A DNA stretch of 64,000 bases from Albimonas pacifica (GTDB lineage: Bacteria; Pseudomonadota; Alphaproteobacteria; Rhodobacterales; Rhodobacteraceae). Of this stretch, positions 1 through 7,265 are shown piece by piece; the stretch's first letter is position 1; every line of letters starts with the position of its first letter. Position numbers and translations under genes: made by a program. The notes beneath the pieces are model-generated. The model made no database searches and was not told where the DNA came from. It saw only the letters and a program-made list of their open reading frames with translations. The DNA lies in contig NZ_FOQH01000005.1 in the NCBI RefSeq assembly GCF_900113695.1, positions 496,001-560,000 on the forward strand, read 5' to 3'.

Positions 1-1
1 G

Positions 2-769
2 CACGCGGTGGCGCATGTGATGGACATGACCGGCCGGGCGGAGGCGGGGGTGCGCTGGCTCGCCGGCAAGTCGCGCCACTGGTCGCACTGCAACAACTTC
101 GGTTGCCACGTGTGGTGGCACCTGGCGCTGTTTCACCTCGACCGGGGGAACCTGGGCGCGGCGCTGGCGCTCTACGACCGCAAGGTGCGGCCCGAGCCGA
201 CCGACGACTACCGCGACATCGCCAACGCCGCCTCGCTGCTCCTGCGCCTCGAGCTCGAGGGGACCGACGTCGGCGGGCGCTGGGAGGAGCTCGGCGCGCT
301 CGCCGCCGCGCGGACCGAGGACGGCTGCGTGGTCTTCGCCGACCTGCACTACCTGCTGGCGCTCAACCGCGCCGGGCGGACGCAGGAGGCCGCGGCGCTG
401 ACCGCGCGCATCGCGCGCGACGCGCAGGGCCTTGACCACGACCAGCACGAGGTCTGCGCCGTCGCGGGCCTGCCCGCCGCCCGCGGCCTGAACGCCTTCC
501 GCGCCGGGCGCTGGGGCGAGGCGCACCGGGCGCTGTCGCTGGCCCTGCCGCAGCTTGCGCGCATCGGCGGCAGCCACGCCCAGCGCGACCTGTTCGAGCG
601 GATGAGCATCGACGCGGCGCTCGCCGCCGGCGACGTGCGCGCGGCCGAGGCCGCGCTCGCCCGCCGCTGCGCCGCCCGCGGGGCCGAGGACGGCTACGCC
701 GCCCGCCGCCGCGCCGCCATCGCCGAGCGCGCGGCCGCCCTGCGCGCCGCCGCCTTCGCCGCCCAGTAA
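2..769 (+). CDS. TPR-repeat protein, TTC38-like, C-terminal part
   Basis: The reading frame is open from base 2, so the gene begins upstream of the window; the GTG at base 8 is an internal valine, not a start. The first visible residues read HAVAHVMDM, followed by WHLALFHLD and an alanine-rich helical repeat pattern. This matches the C-terminal half of the TTC38 family of tetratricopeptide proteins (known mainly from sequence; bacterial members are of unknown function). About 255 residues are visible against roughly 450 for the full family. It ends 42 bp before the OpgC-like gene on the same strand and could share its transcript. No signal peptide can be judged because the N terminus is missing. 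Family assignment is fairly sure; function is unknown. Confidence 0.7.
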   Translation, partial: HAVAHVMDMTGRAEAGVRWLAGKSRHWSHCNNFGCHVWWHLALFHLDRGNLGAALALYDRKVRPEPTDDYRDIANAASLLLRLELEGTDVGGRWEELGALAAARTEDGCVVFADLHYLLALNRAGRTQEAAALTARIARDAQGLDHDQHEVCAVAGLPAARGLNAFRAGRWGEAHRALSLALPQLARIGGSHAQRDLFERMSIDAALAAGDVRAAEAALARRCAARGAEDGYAARRRAAIAERAAALRAAAFAAQ

Positions 770-811
770 GACCGCCCCCAGCAACGTCGCCTCAGAGCGG
801 CCGGAGACCGA

Positions 812-2368
812 ATGACCGCCAGCCCCGCCCACGCCGCCCGCCCCTCCGCCGTCCCGGCGACGGGGGCCGCGCCCGCGAAGAAGCCCCGCGACATGCGGCT
901 CGACTTCTTCCGGGGGCTGGCGATGTTCATCATCCTGCTGGCGCACACGCCGTTCGACCCCTGGACGCTGTGGATCCCGGCGCGGTTCGGCTTCTCGGAC
1001 GCCACCGAGATCTTCGTGTTCTGTTCGGGCATGGCCTCGGCCATCGCCTTTGGCGGGGCCTATCGCGACCACGGCTGGCCGATGGGCACGGCGCGGATCG
1101 GGTTCCGGGTCTGGCAGGTCTACTGGGCGCATGTGGGCCTGCTGCTGGTCGTCGCGCTGCTGCTGTGGACCCTCGACGCGCAGGGCTGGGGCGATCCCGC
1201 GGTCCGTTACGTCGCCCGCGTGCCGATCCTGCCGCTGTTCGAGGACACCGGGCCGGCGCTGGCGGGCCTGTTCACCCTGACCTGGGTCCCGAACTATTTC
1301 GACATCCTGCCGATGTATCTCGTCATCCTGGCGCTGATCCCGGCGGTGATGGCCGCGTATCTGGCGGGCGGGACGCCCGCGGCGGCGGCGCTGGTGGCGG
1401 CGCTGTGGCTGGCCACGCAGTTCGGCCTCCTGGACCTGCCCTCGCGCCCCTGGGCGCCCGAGATCCCGTGGTTCTTCAACCCCTTCGGCTGGGCGCTGGT
1501 GTTCTTCTCGGGCTTCTTCCTGGGCCTGCGCTGGATCCCGGTCCCGCCGCGCAGCCGCCTGCTGACCTGGATCGCGCTGGCGGTCGTGCTGATCTCGATC
1601 CCCTTCGCCTGGTTCCGCATCCACGACGGGCTGTGGCTGCCGCAGGGCTGGCTGCTGCAGGACTGGATCGCCGCCGCCCGCGCCGCCTCCGAGCCGCTGT
1701 GGCGCAAGACCGAGATGGGCCTGCTGCGCTGGCTGCATTTCCTCGCGCTCGCCTATCTCGCCTGGATGGCCGTCGGCCCCCGCGGCCACCGCCTGACCGA
1801 GCCGCTGCGCCTGCCCGGCGCGCCCGCGCGCCGCTGGCTCTGGGCCGCGGTCGCGGTGGTGGTCGTGACGTTGCCCTGGGCCTGGGTCGCGGACATCGCG
1901 GCCTACGCCCCCGCGCTCGACGCCTGGCTGATGGAGATGATGGGCCCGCGGGCCGAGGCCGCCTTCGGCTTCGACCTCTTCATCCCCGGCGAGCGGCTGA
2001 ACATGACCTCCGTCGCGGCCTTCGCGGCCCTGGTCGTGCTCGGCTGGGCCGCGCTGGGCCCGGCCGGGCGCGGCTGGGTCGAGACGACGGGCTGGGCGCG
2101 CTTCGTGCCGGTGGTGCGCAAGGTGGGCACCCAGTCGCTGGCGGTGTTCCTGGTCTCGATGGTGCTGGCCCAGGCGATCGGCGCGGCGCTGGACGTGGCG
2201 GGGCGCGACGGGATCACGGTCGCGATCGGCAACCTCGCGGGCTTCGGCGTGCTGATCCTGACCGCCTATGTCGCCGGCTTCTTCAAGTCCCAGCCCTGGC
2301 GTCGTCCGGCGCCGGCCCGCCCCGCGCGCGAGGCCGAGGCCCGCGCCGCTCCCGCTCCGGCGGAGTGA
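812..2368 (+). CDS. opgC: OpgC-like integral membrane acyltransferase
   Basis: The protein has 518 residues and about ten hydrophobic helices. After a short Ala/Pro-rich cytoplasmic N terminus it shows the family signature DMRLDFFRGLAMFIILLAH near residue 27, then ATEIFVFCSGM. This is the pattern of the OpgC_C family, which adds succinyl or similar groups to osmoregulated periplasmic glucans and is related to the acyltransferase-3 fold. A glucan synthase (opgH) lies about 5 kb downstream, which supports a role in glucan decoration. The C-terminal 20 residues are Ala/Pro/Arg-rich and look disordered. The ATG at 812 precedes the conserved block by about 27 residues. The acyl donor and acceptor cannot be read from the sequence. 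Confidence 0.8.
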   Translation: MTASPAHAARPSAVPATGAAPAKKPRDMRLDFFRGLAMFIILLAHTPFDPWTLWIPARFGFSDATEIFVFCSGMASAIAFGGAYRDHGWPMGTARIGFRVWQVYWAHVGLLLVVALLLWTLDAQGWGDPAVRYVARVPILPLFEDTGPALAGLFTLTWVPNYFDILPMYLVILALIPAVMAAYLAGGTPAAAALVAALWLATQFGLLDLPSRPWAPEIPWFFNPFGWALVFFSGFFLGLRWIPVPPRSRLLTWIALAVVLISIPFAWFRIHDGLWLPQGWLLQDWIAAARAASEPLWRKTEMGLLRWLHFLALAYLAWMAVGPRGHRLTEPLRLPGAPARRWLWAAVAVVVVTLPWAWVADIAAYAPALDAWLMEMMGPRAEAAFGFDLFIPGERLNMTSVAAFAALVVLGWAALGPAGRGWVETTGWARFVPVVRKVGTQSLAVFLVSMVLAQAIGAALDVAGRDGITVAIGNLAGFGVLILTAYVAGFFKSQPWRRPAPARPAREAEARAAPAPAE

Positions 2369-2507
2369 CGCAGATGCCGCGCCTCGTTTCGCGACGCCAT
2401 CGCGCTACCATGACCTGCGGCAGGTTCGCGCCCGCCGCCCTCGTTCCGCCGCCCGCCGACCGCCCCCGACCTGGCCTCCCGGCCGCCGAAAGCCAGACGA
2501 GCGACCC

Positions 2508-3206
2508 ATGACCTACGCCCCCAAGGAGGCCTTCCTGCCCCTGACGCCGGAGACCGGCGACGACCGGCCCATCGTCGTCGCCCAGCTCGGCCAGACGCTG
2601 GACGGAAAGATCGCCACGGTGACCGGGGCGTCGAAGTACATCAACGGCGAGATGGCGCTGGACCACCTCCACCGGCTGCGCGCCCATGTGGACGCGGTGG
2701 TGGTGGGCGTCGGCACCGTCGCCGCCGACGACCCCCGCCTGACCGTGCGCCGCTGCGACGGTCGCCACCCGGCGCGGGTGGTCGTCGATCCCTCCGGACG
2801 CCTGCCGCGGAGCTGGGGCGGGCTGAGCGACGGGGCGGCTCCCGTCATCGTGATCACCCGCGAGGGCGTCGCGGTCCCCCCCGGCGTCGAGGCGATCCGC
2901 CTGCGCGGCGACGCGGGCGGCTTCGCGCCGGCCGACATCGTCGCGGCGCTGCACGCCCGCGGCCACCGCCGGATCCTGGTCGAGGGGGGCGCCGACACGC
3001 TGGCGCGCTTCCTCGACGCGGGCGCGGTGGACCTGCTGCACATCCTGGTGGCGCCGATGATCCTGGGCTCGGGCAAGGAGGGCTTCCGCCTCAACCCGAT
3101 CGAGAGCCTCGACCAGGCCCTGCGCCCCGAGACCCGGGTGCATGTCTTCGGCGACGGGGACGTGCTGTTCACCTGCGACCTGCGCCGCAGCTGGAGCCGG
3201 ACATGA
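2508..3206 (+). CDS. RibD C-terminal-domain (DHFR-like) reductase
   Basis: The protein has 232 residues and is a stand-alone reductase domain of the RibD/HTP-reductase superfamily, without the zinc deaminase domain of bifunctional RibD (no HAE or PCxxC motif is present). Visible motifs are AQLGQTLDGKIA near residue 25, VGVGTVAADDPRLTVR, and ILVEGGADTLARF near residue 165, the NADPH- and substrate-binding segments of the family. The ATG at 2508 was chosen because it starts just before the conserved fold; the frame is open further upstream, but those codons do not look like protein. Its stop overlaps the cytochrome b561 start by 4 bp. The substrate could be a pyrimidine or pterin-type ring. Its closeness to a pterin-synthase-like gene makes a pterin substrate attractive, but that is inference. 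Confidence 0.8.
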   Translation: MTYAPKEAFLPLTPETGDDRPIVVAQLGQTLDGKIATVTGASKYINGEMALDHLHRLRAHVDAVVVGVGTVAADDPRLTVRRCDGRHPARVVVDPSGRLPRSWGGLSDGAAPVIVITREGVAVPPGVEAIRLRGDAGGFAPADIVAALHARGHRRILVEGGADTLARFLDAGAVDLLHILVAPMILGSGKEGFRLNPIESLDQALRPETRVHVFGDGDVLFTCDLRRSWSRT

Positions 3207-3793
3207 GCGCCCGCACGCATCCCCCCGTCCATCCCCCCGTCTATCCCCTCGTGCAGCGGGTCCTGCATTGGCTGGTGGCGCTGTGCCTGCTCGCGCTGCT
3301 GCCGCTGGGCTTCTACATCGAGGGCTACGAGACCGAGGCGGTCGAGGCCGCGAACGCGGCCCTCGGCCCCGGCGGGTTCGACCTGCTCTACGCGCTGCAC
3401 AAGTCCTTCGGCCTGACGGTGCTGGGGCTGATGATCCTGCGGGTCGTGGCCCGCGCCGCCCTGGGCGAGCCCGCCTATGCCGAGCCGCTAGCCCGGCCGC
3501 TGCGCTTCGCCTCGCACGCGGTGCACATGCTCCTTTACGCGCTGCTGATCGCGACGCCGATCGTGGGCTGGATCGGGGTCAGCGCCTATCCCGCGCCGGC
3601 CGACTTCTGGTTCGTGGCCGACCTCGCCCTGCCGCTGGAGGCGAACCGGGGGCTGGCGGAGACGCTGCTCCAGGACGTGCACGGGCCGCTGGCGATCCTG
3701 CTGGCGTTCCTCGCGCTCGCCCATGTGCTGGCCGCGCTGAAGCACCGGCTCGTCGACCGCGACGAGGTGATGGGCCGCATGACCGGGCGCTGA
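3203..3793 (+). CDS. Cytochrome b561 family membrane protein
   Basis: The protein has 196 residues and four predicted membrane helices. Candidate haem-b ligands are histidines in VLHWLVAL (first helix), YALHKSFGL, SHAVHMLLY and LAHVLAALKHR (last helix). It belongs to the bacterial cytochrome b561 (YceJ/CybB-like) family of inner-membrane di-haem proteins that carry electrons between quinones and periplasmic or cytoplasmic partners. It starts inside the last codons of the RibD-like gene (ATGA overlap), so the two are translationally coupled and presumably functionally linked, for example in a redox step. It converges on the methyltransferase gene, with only 4 bp between stops. The electron partner is not known. 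Confidence 0.85.
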   Translation: MSARTHPPVHPPVYPLVQRVLHWLVALCLLALLPLGFYIEGYETEAVEAANAALGPGGFDLLYALHKSFGLTVLGLMILRVVARAALGEPAYAEPLARPLRFASHAVHMLLYALLIATPIVGWIGVSAYPAPADFWFVADLALPLEANRGLAETLLQDVHGPLAILLAFLALAHVLAALKHRLVDRDEVMGRMTGR

Positions 3794-3802
3794 GCGCTCA
3801 GC
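3789..3802. terminator. Palindrome covering both stop codons of convergent genes
   Basis: GCTGAGCGCTCAGC is a perfect 14-bp palindrome that contains the TGA of the cytochrome b561 gene and the TGA of the methyltransferase gene on the opposite strand. It could fold in either transcript and end convergent transcription. No T-run follows on either side, so the call is weak. Confidence 0.3.
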
Positions 3803-4559
3803 CCTCCGGCGGCAGGGCCAGCAGGTCGAGGTGGCCGATCTCGACCGCCGTCGCCGCCCGCCGTCCCGCCCGCCAGTCGGCGAGCCTGCGGCCGACCAGC
3901 GCGCCGGTCGCGGCCACCGCCTCGGCCGAGCCCTCGGCCAGCGCCCGGATCAGCGGGCGCTCGCCCGCCCCCAGCCGCCAGGCGCTGTCGGCCACGCGCA
4001 CCTTCCAGCCCCGCTGCGCCAGCATCGCCGCCAGAGTCGCGCCTGCCTGGGGCCCGAGCGAGGGGCCGAAGCCCTTGTCGCCCGCCTGGTGGCGGTGGAA
4101 GGCCGCCAGCGCCTGCGCCTCGTGCGGGGGGGCGGGGGACCAGGCCTCCCGCCCGTCGTAGTTCAGCGCCGCATAGACCGCGGCGTCGGGCGCGAGCGCC
4201 TGCACGAAACGGCCCAGCCAGTCGGCCGAGACCAGGTCGAAGAGCGCCGAGGCGGTCACCAGGCGCGCCCCCTCGACCGCCGCCTCCGGCGCGGCGGCGA
4301 GGTCGAGCGGGCGGGTCCGCGCCCCGGTGCGCGCGGCCGCCTCCTCCAGCAGGGCGACGTCGTTGTCGACCAGCGTCCAGTCGAGCGAGCGGGCGTAGGG
4401 CGCGACGGCGCGCACTGTCGAGCCCGTGCCGCAGCCCAGGTCCGTGGCGGGCAGGCTGCGCCCGTCCACCCAGTCCGACAGCGCCGACAGCAGGCCGCGG
4501 TCGCGCGCGGCGACGTCGGCGGGTTCGCGCAGGGCGAGCCAGCTCGAGGCGAAGCTCAT
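3798..4559 (-). CDS. Class I SAM-dependent methyltransferase
   Basis: The protein has 253 residues. The SAM-binding motif I is plain: TDLGCGTGSTVRAV around residue 42, followed by DWTLVDNDVALLEEA (acidic end of strand 2) and ATSALFDLVSADW-type later strands. The start ATG at 4559 overlaps the stop of the upstream glycosyltransferase (ATGA), so it is the last gene of a coupled block of dehydrogenase, pterin-synthase-like protein, glycosyltransferase and methyltransferase. There is no signal peptide, so it is cytoplasmic. The acceptor (N, O or C atom) cannot be told from sequence. It presumably modifies the same small molecule that the neighbouring glycosyltransferase acts on. Frames extending further upstream are antisense-type shadows inside the glycosyltransferase gene. 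Confidence 0.85.
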   Translation of the reverse strand: MSFASSWLALREPADVAARDRGLLSALSDWVDGRSLPATDLGCGTGSTVRAVAPYARSLDWTLVDNDVALLEEAAARTGARTRPLDLAAAPEAAVEGARLVTASALFDLVSADWLGRFVQALAPDAAVYAALNYDGREAWSPAPPHEAQALAAFHRHQAGDKGFGPSLGPQAGATLAAMLAQRGWKVRVADSAWRLGAGERPLIRALAEGSAEAVAATGALVGRRLADWRAGRRAATAVEIGHLDLLALPPEG

Positions 4560-5647
4560 CGCGTCCCCGCTCCGGCGCCCGCGGCCCCGGCCAGCGCCTC
4601 GGCCGCGATCCGCGCGGCGTCGCCCCAGGTGGCGGCGCGCGCGGCGCGGGCGAGCGAGGCCTCGGCCATGCGGTCGCGCGCCTGGCGGTCGTCGAGCAGC
4701 CCCGCGATCGCCTCCGCCCAGGCGGCGGGATCGCCGGGGGGCAGCAGCAAGGCCGCGCCGTCTGCGGCCTCGGGGATCGCGCCGGCGTCGGAGGCGAGCA
4801 CCGGCAGCCCGCGGGCCATCGCCTCGATCACCACCATGCCGTAGCCCTCGTGGCGCGAGGGCAGGCAGAACAGGTCCGCCTCCTCGTAGAGCCGCTCGAT
4901 CTGGACGCGGCGCAGGGCGCCGGGCAGGGCGACGCGGTCGTCGAGCCCCTCGTCGATCAGCAGCCGCTCCAGCCGCGCGGCCGCCTCGGGGTCGCGGGTG
5001 GCGTCGCCGGCGATCAGGCAGCGCCAGTCGCGGTCCTTGAGCATCGCCAGCGCGGCCGCGAGCGTCGGCCAGTCCTTGCGCGCGCTGAGCGTGCCCACGC
5101 CCAGCAGCAGCGGCGGATCGCCCAGCCGCGGCGCGCGCGGGGCGGGGTCGAGCCCGGGCTCGGCCACCCGGATGCGCGCAGGATCCACCCCCAGCTCGGC
5201 GGCCAGCGTCGCGGCGGTGGCGCGCGAGGTGGTCAGGACCGAGCGCGCGGCCCGCAGCGCCCGGCCCTCCGTCTCCAGCATCGCGCGGGCCTGGTCGGGC
5301 AGCAGCCCGGTCTCCAGCCCCAGCGGGTGATGGCACAGGATCACCAGCCGTTCGCCCAGGCCGTCGGGCCAGCGCTCGGGCTCGAGCGCGCCCAGCGCGA
5401 GCCCGTCGGCGAGGATCGGGCGCCGCGACATGGCCAGCGCCGCGGCGAGCGTGGCGCGCGCCGCGGCGGCCTCGTCGCGCGAGGGCGTGGGGAAGCCGCC
5501 GGGCAGGGGCAGGTGGCTCAGCTCCAGCCCCGCCTCGGGTGCGGCGGCGATCAGCCGGCGGTCGTATTCGTAGCCCCCGGTCGGCGCGTCGATGTCGCCG
5601 GGGATCGCGAAGCTCGCGCGCAGCGTCCCGGAGGCCGGCTCGTTCAC
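4556..5647 (-). CDS. Glycosyltransferase family 4 (GT-B fold)
   Basis: The protein has 363 residues and is a retaining GT-B glycosyltransferase. The C-terminal nucleotide-sugar domain shows LLGVGTLSARKDWPTL (residues about 180-195) and the E-x7-E motif in PSRHEGYGMVVIEAMARG, followed by LPVLASDAGAIPE. The GTG start at 5647 overlaps the stop of the pterin-synthase-like gene (GTGA) and gives the normal family length; the frame runs open further upstream, but that stretch lies inside the neighbouring gene. There is no membrane helix or signal peptide. GT4 enzymes often build polysaccharides, but here no other cell-surface sugar genes sit in the block. Strict coupling to a pterin-synthase-like protein suggests a small-molecule acceptor, as known for pterin glycosyltransferases of cyanobacteria; that link is inference. 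Confidence 0.85.
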   Translation of the reverse strand: MNEPASGTLRASFAIPGDIDAPTGGYEYDRRLIAAAPEAGLELSHLPLPGGFPTPSRDEAAAARATLAAALAMSRRPILADGLALGALEPERWPDGLGERLVILCHHPLGLETGLLPDQARAMLETEGRALRAARSVLTTSRATAATLAAELGVDPARIRVAEPGLDPAPRAPRLGDPPLLLGVGTLSARKDWPTLAAALAMLKDRDWRCLIAGDATRDPEAAARLERLLIDEGLDDRVALPGALRRVQIERLYEEADLFCLPSRHEGYGMVVIEAMARGLPVLASDAGAIPEAADGAALLLPPGDPAAWAEAIAGLLDDRQARDRMAEASLARAARAATWGDAARIAAEALAGAAGAGAGTR

Positions 5648-6036
5648 GGCGCGGCCTCGTACCAGGCGCGGGCCACGTGGCTTTCGTTGAGCGTCACCCG
5701 GATCCGCTCGATCCCCTCCGAGCCCACGCCCAGGCCCCCCGCGCGCGCCGCGGCCGAGAGCTGGTCGTGGACGTGCTTCGCCAGCCATTCGGTGGTGGTC
5801 AGCTCGCCGGGGAAGGTCTCGTCGAGGTTGGCGTAGTTGAGCGGGGCGAGCGCCGCCTTCAGCGCCTCGTGGGCGCGGCCGATGTCGACCACGATCCGCT
5901 CCGGCCCGAGCTCTGCTCGGTAGAAGGCCACGTCCACCACATAGGTCGCCCCGTGCAGCCCCTGGGCGGGGCCGAACACCTCCCCGGGCAGGGAATGGGC
6001 CAGCATCACGTGGTCTCGGACCTCGACGGCGTACAT
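5644..6036 (-). CDS. Divergent 6-pyruvoyl-tetrahydropterin synthase/QueD-like protein
   Basis: The protein has 130 residues and one PTPS/QueD fold domain. Seen: AHSLPGEVFGPAQGLHGATYVV, with a family-like His in AHSL and in LHG; VVDIGRAHEALKAALAPLN, the equivalent of the conserved VxDF..LK block; TTTEWLAKHV, replacing PTxEN; and TLNESHVARAWYE at the end. Classical enzymes have the zinc motif HGH and a catalytic Cys a few residues before it, plus LDH; here these read LHGA, no Cys, and LNYANLDE. The active site is therefore changed, and the reaction cannot be assumed. The ATG at 6036 follows GGAG at good spacing (CCGGAGAATTCC). It is followed directly by the glycosyltransferase (GTGA overlap). 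Confidence 0.8.
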   Translation of the reverse strand: MYAVEVRDHVMLAHSLPGEVFGPAQGLHGATYVVDVAFYRAELGPERIVVDIGRAHEALKAALAPLNYANLDETFPGELTTTEWLAKHVHDQLSAAARAGGLGVGSEGIERIRVTLNESHVARAWYEAAP

Positions 6037-6156
6037 GGAATTCTCCGGTTCGGGGACGGTCAACGGCTCGCGCGCAGCTTCACGGACCAGCGCGGCAGGT
6101 CAAGCGCCGCCCGGTCACGATGACGGAACGAGGCGGCGGAAGAAGGGCGGCCGGTC

Positions 6157-7191
6157 TCACGGATAGCGCACCAGGGTCGCGATCCCCTCCGCCCCGGGCG
6201 CGAGCAGCTCGGGCAGGCGGGCGGGGAGCTCGGCGAAGGGCGTCTCGGCCGAGATCAGCGCGTCCAGCGCCGGGTCCTCGGCCAGCAGCCGCAGGGCCGC
6301 GCCCATCCGCCGGGCGTGGTCCCAGCGGGGCGCGCGGGAGGGGGGCAGGCGGCCCACCTGGCTGGAGACGAGCGAGAGCCGGCGCGCGTGGAAGGCGCCG
6401 CCGAGGGGCACCGGCGTCTCTCCCGCGCCGTGCCAGCTCGCCTCCACCGCCCGCCCCTCGGGCCCCAGCGCGGCGAGCGCGGCTGCGAGGCCCGCGGCGG
6501 AGGCGGAGGCGTGGATCGCCACGTCGCAGGCGCCCCCGTCGAACCCCGCGAAGGGCGGCGGGAACTCACCGGGCGATGACGTGAACTTGACGCCCAGCGC
6601 GTCGGCCGCCGCTTGGCGCGAGGCCAGCCTGTCGCACAGGATGACCTGCGTGCCGGGGATCCGGGCGCAGAGCCGGGCGACGAGGCAGCCGACCAGCCCC
6701 GCGCCCACCACCGCCACGCGGTCGCCGGGGCCGACGCCGGCGTCCCAGGTCACGTTCAGCGCCGTCTCCATGTTGGCGGCGAGCGCCGCGCGCCCGGGGG
6801 GCAGCCCTTCGGGCAGCGGCGTCAGGGCCGAGAGGGGGAGGCGGAAGCGCGCCTGATGGGGATGCAGAGCGAAGACCCGCCGGCCCAGCCACTCGGCCGG
6901 CCCCTCCTCGACGCGGGCGACGGCGCAGTAGCCGTATTTCACCGGGAACGGGAACTCGCCCGCCTGGAAGGGCGCGCGCATCCGGGCGCGCTCGCTCTGC
7001 GGCACGCGGCCCTCGAAGACCAGCCGCTCGGTCCCGCGCGAGAGGGCCGAGACCTCCATGCGCAGCAGCGCCTCGCCCTCGCCCAGCGGCATCTCGCGGA
7101 TCTCGGCCTGCCGGGGGGCCACGTAGACCAGCGCGGGCGCGGTCTCCTGCCGCAGCGTCGTCGCCGGGTCGTGATTGGAATTCGACTCCAC
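6157..7191 (-). CDS. MDR-superfamily (zinc-type alcohol) dehydrogenase
   Basis: The protein has 344 residues with the medium-chain dehydrogenase/reductase layout: a GroES-like N-terminal half with ALSRGTERLVFEGRVPQSE, and a Rossmann half with VAVVGAGLVGCLVARLCA around residue 170. The usual cysteine-rich structural zinc loop is not evident, so it may be a zinc-independent member. The GTG at 7191 (VESNSNHDP) is chosen because a purine-rich AGG-containing stretch precedes it; the frame continues upstream into basic, low-quality sequence. It is the first gene of the minus-strand block, with 120 bp before the pterin-synthase-like gene. It could oxidise or reduce a side chain on the product of that block. 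The opgH gene starts divergently 74 bp away, so both promoters lie in that gap. Confidence 0.7.
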   Translation of the reverse strand: MESNSNHDPATTLRQETAPALVYVAPRQAEIREMPLGEGEALLRMEVSALSRGTERLVFEGRVPQSERARMRAPFQAGEFPFPVKYGYCAVARVEEGPAEWLGRRVFALHPHQARFRLPLSALTPLPEGLPPGRAALAANMETALNVTWDAGVGPGDRVAVVGAGLVGCLVARLCARIPGTQVILCDRLASRQAAADALGVKFTSSPGEFPPPFAGFDGGACDVAIHASASAAGLAAALAALGPEGRAVEASWHGAGETPVPLGGAFHARRLSLVSSQVGRLPPSRAPRWDHARRMGAALRLLAEDPALDALISAETPFAELPARLPELLAPGAEGIATLVRYP

Positions 7192-7265
7192 GTTCGCCTG
7201 TTTCCGTCTACCTCTGCGGGAATGACGAGAGAACGCGGCCCGCGCCGCGCATGCAAGGGACAAGC

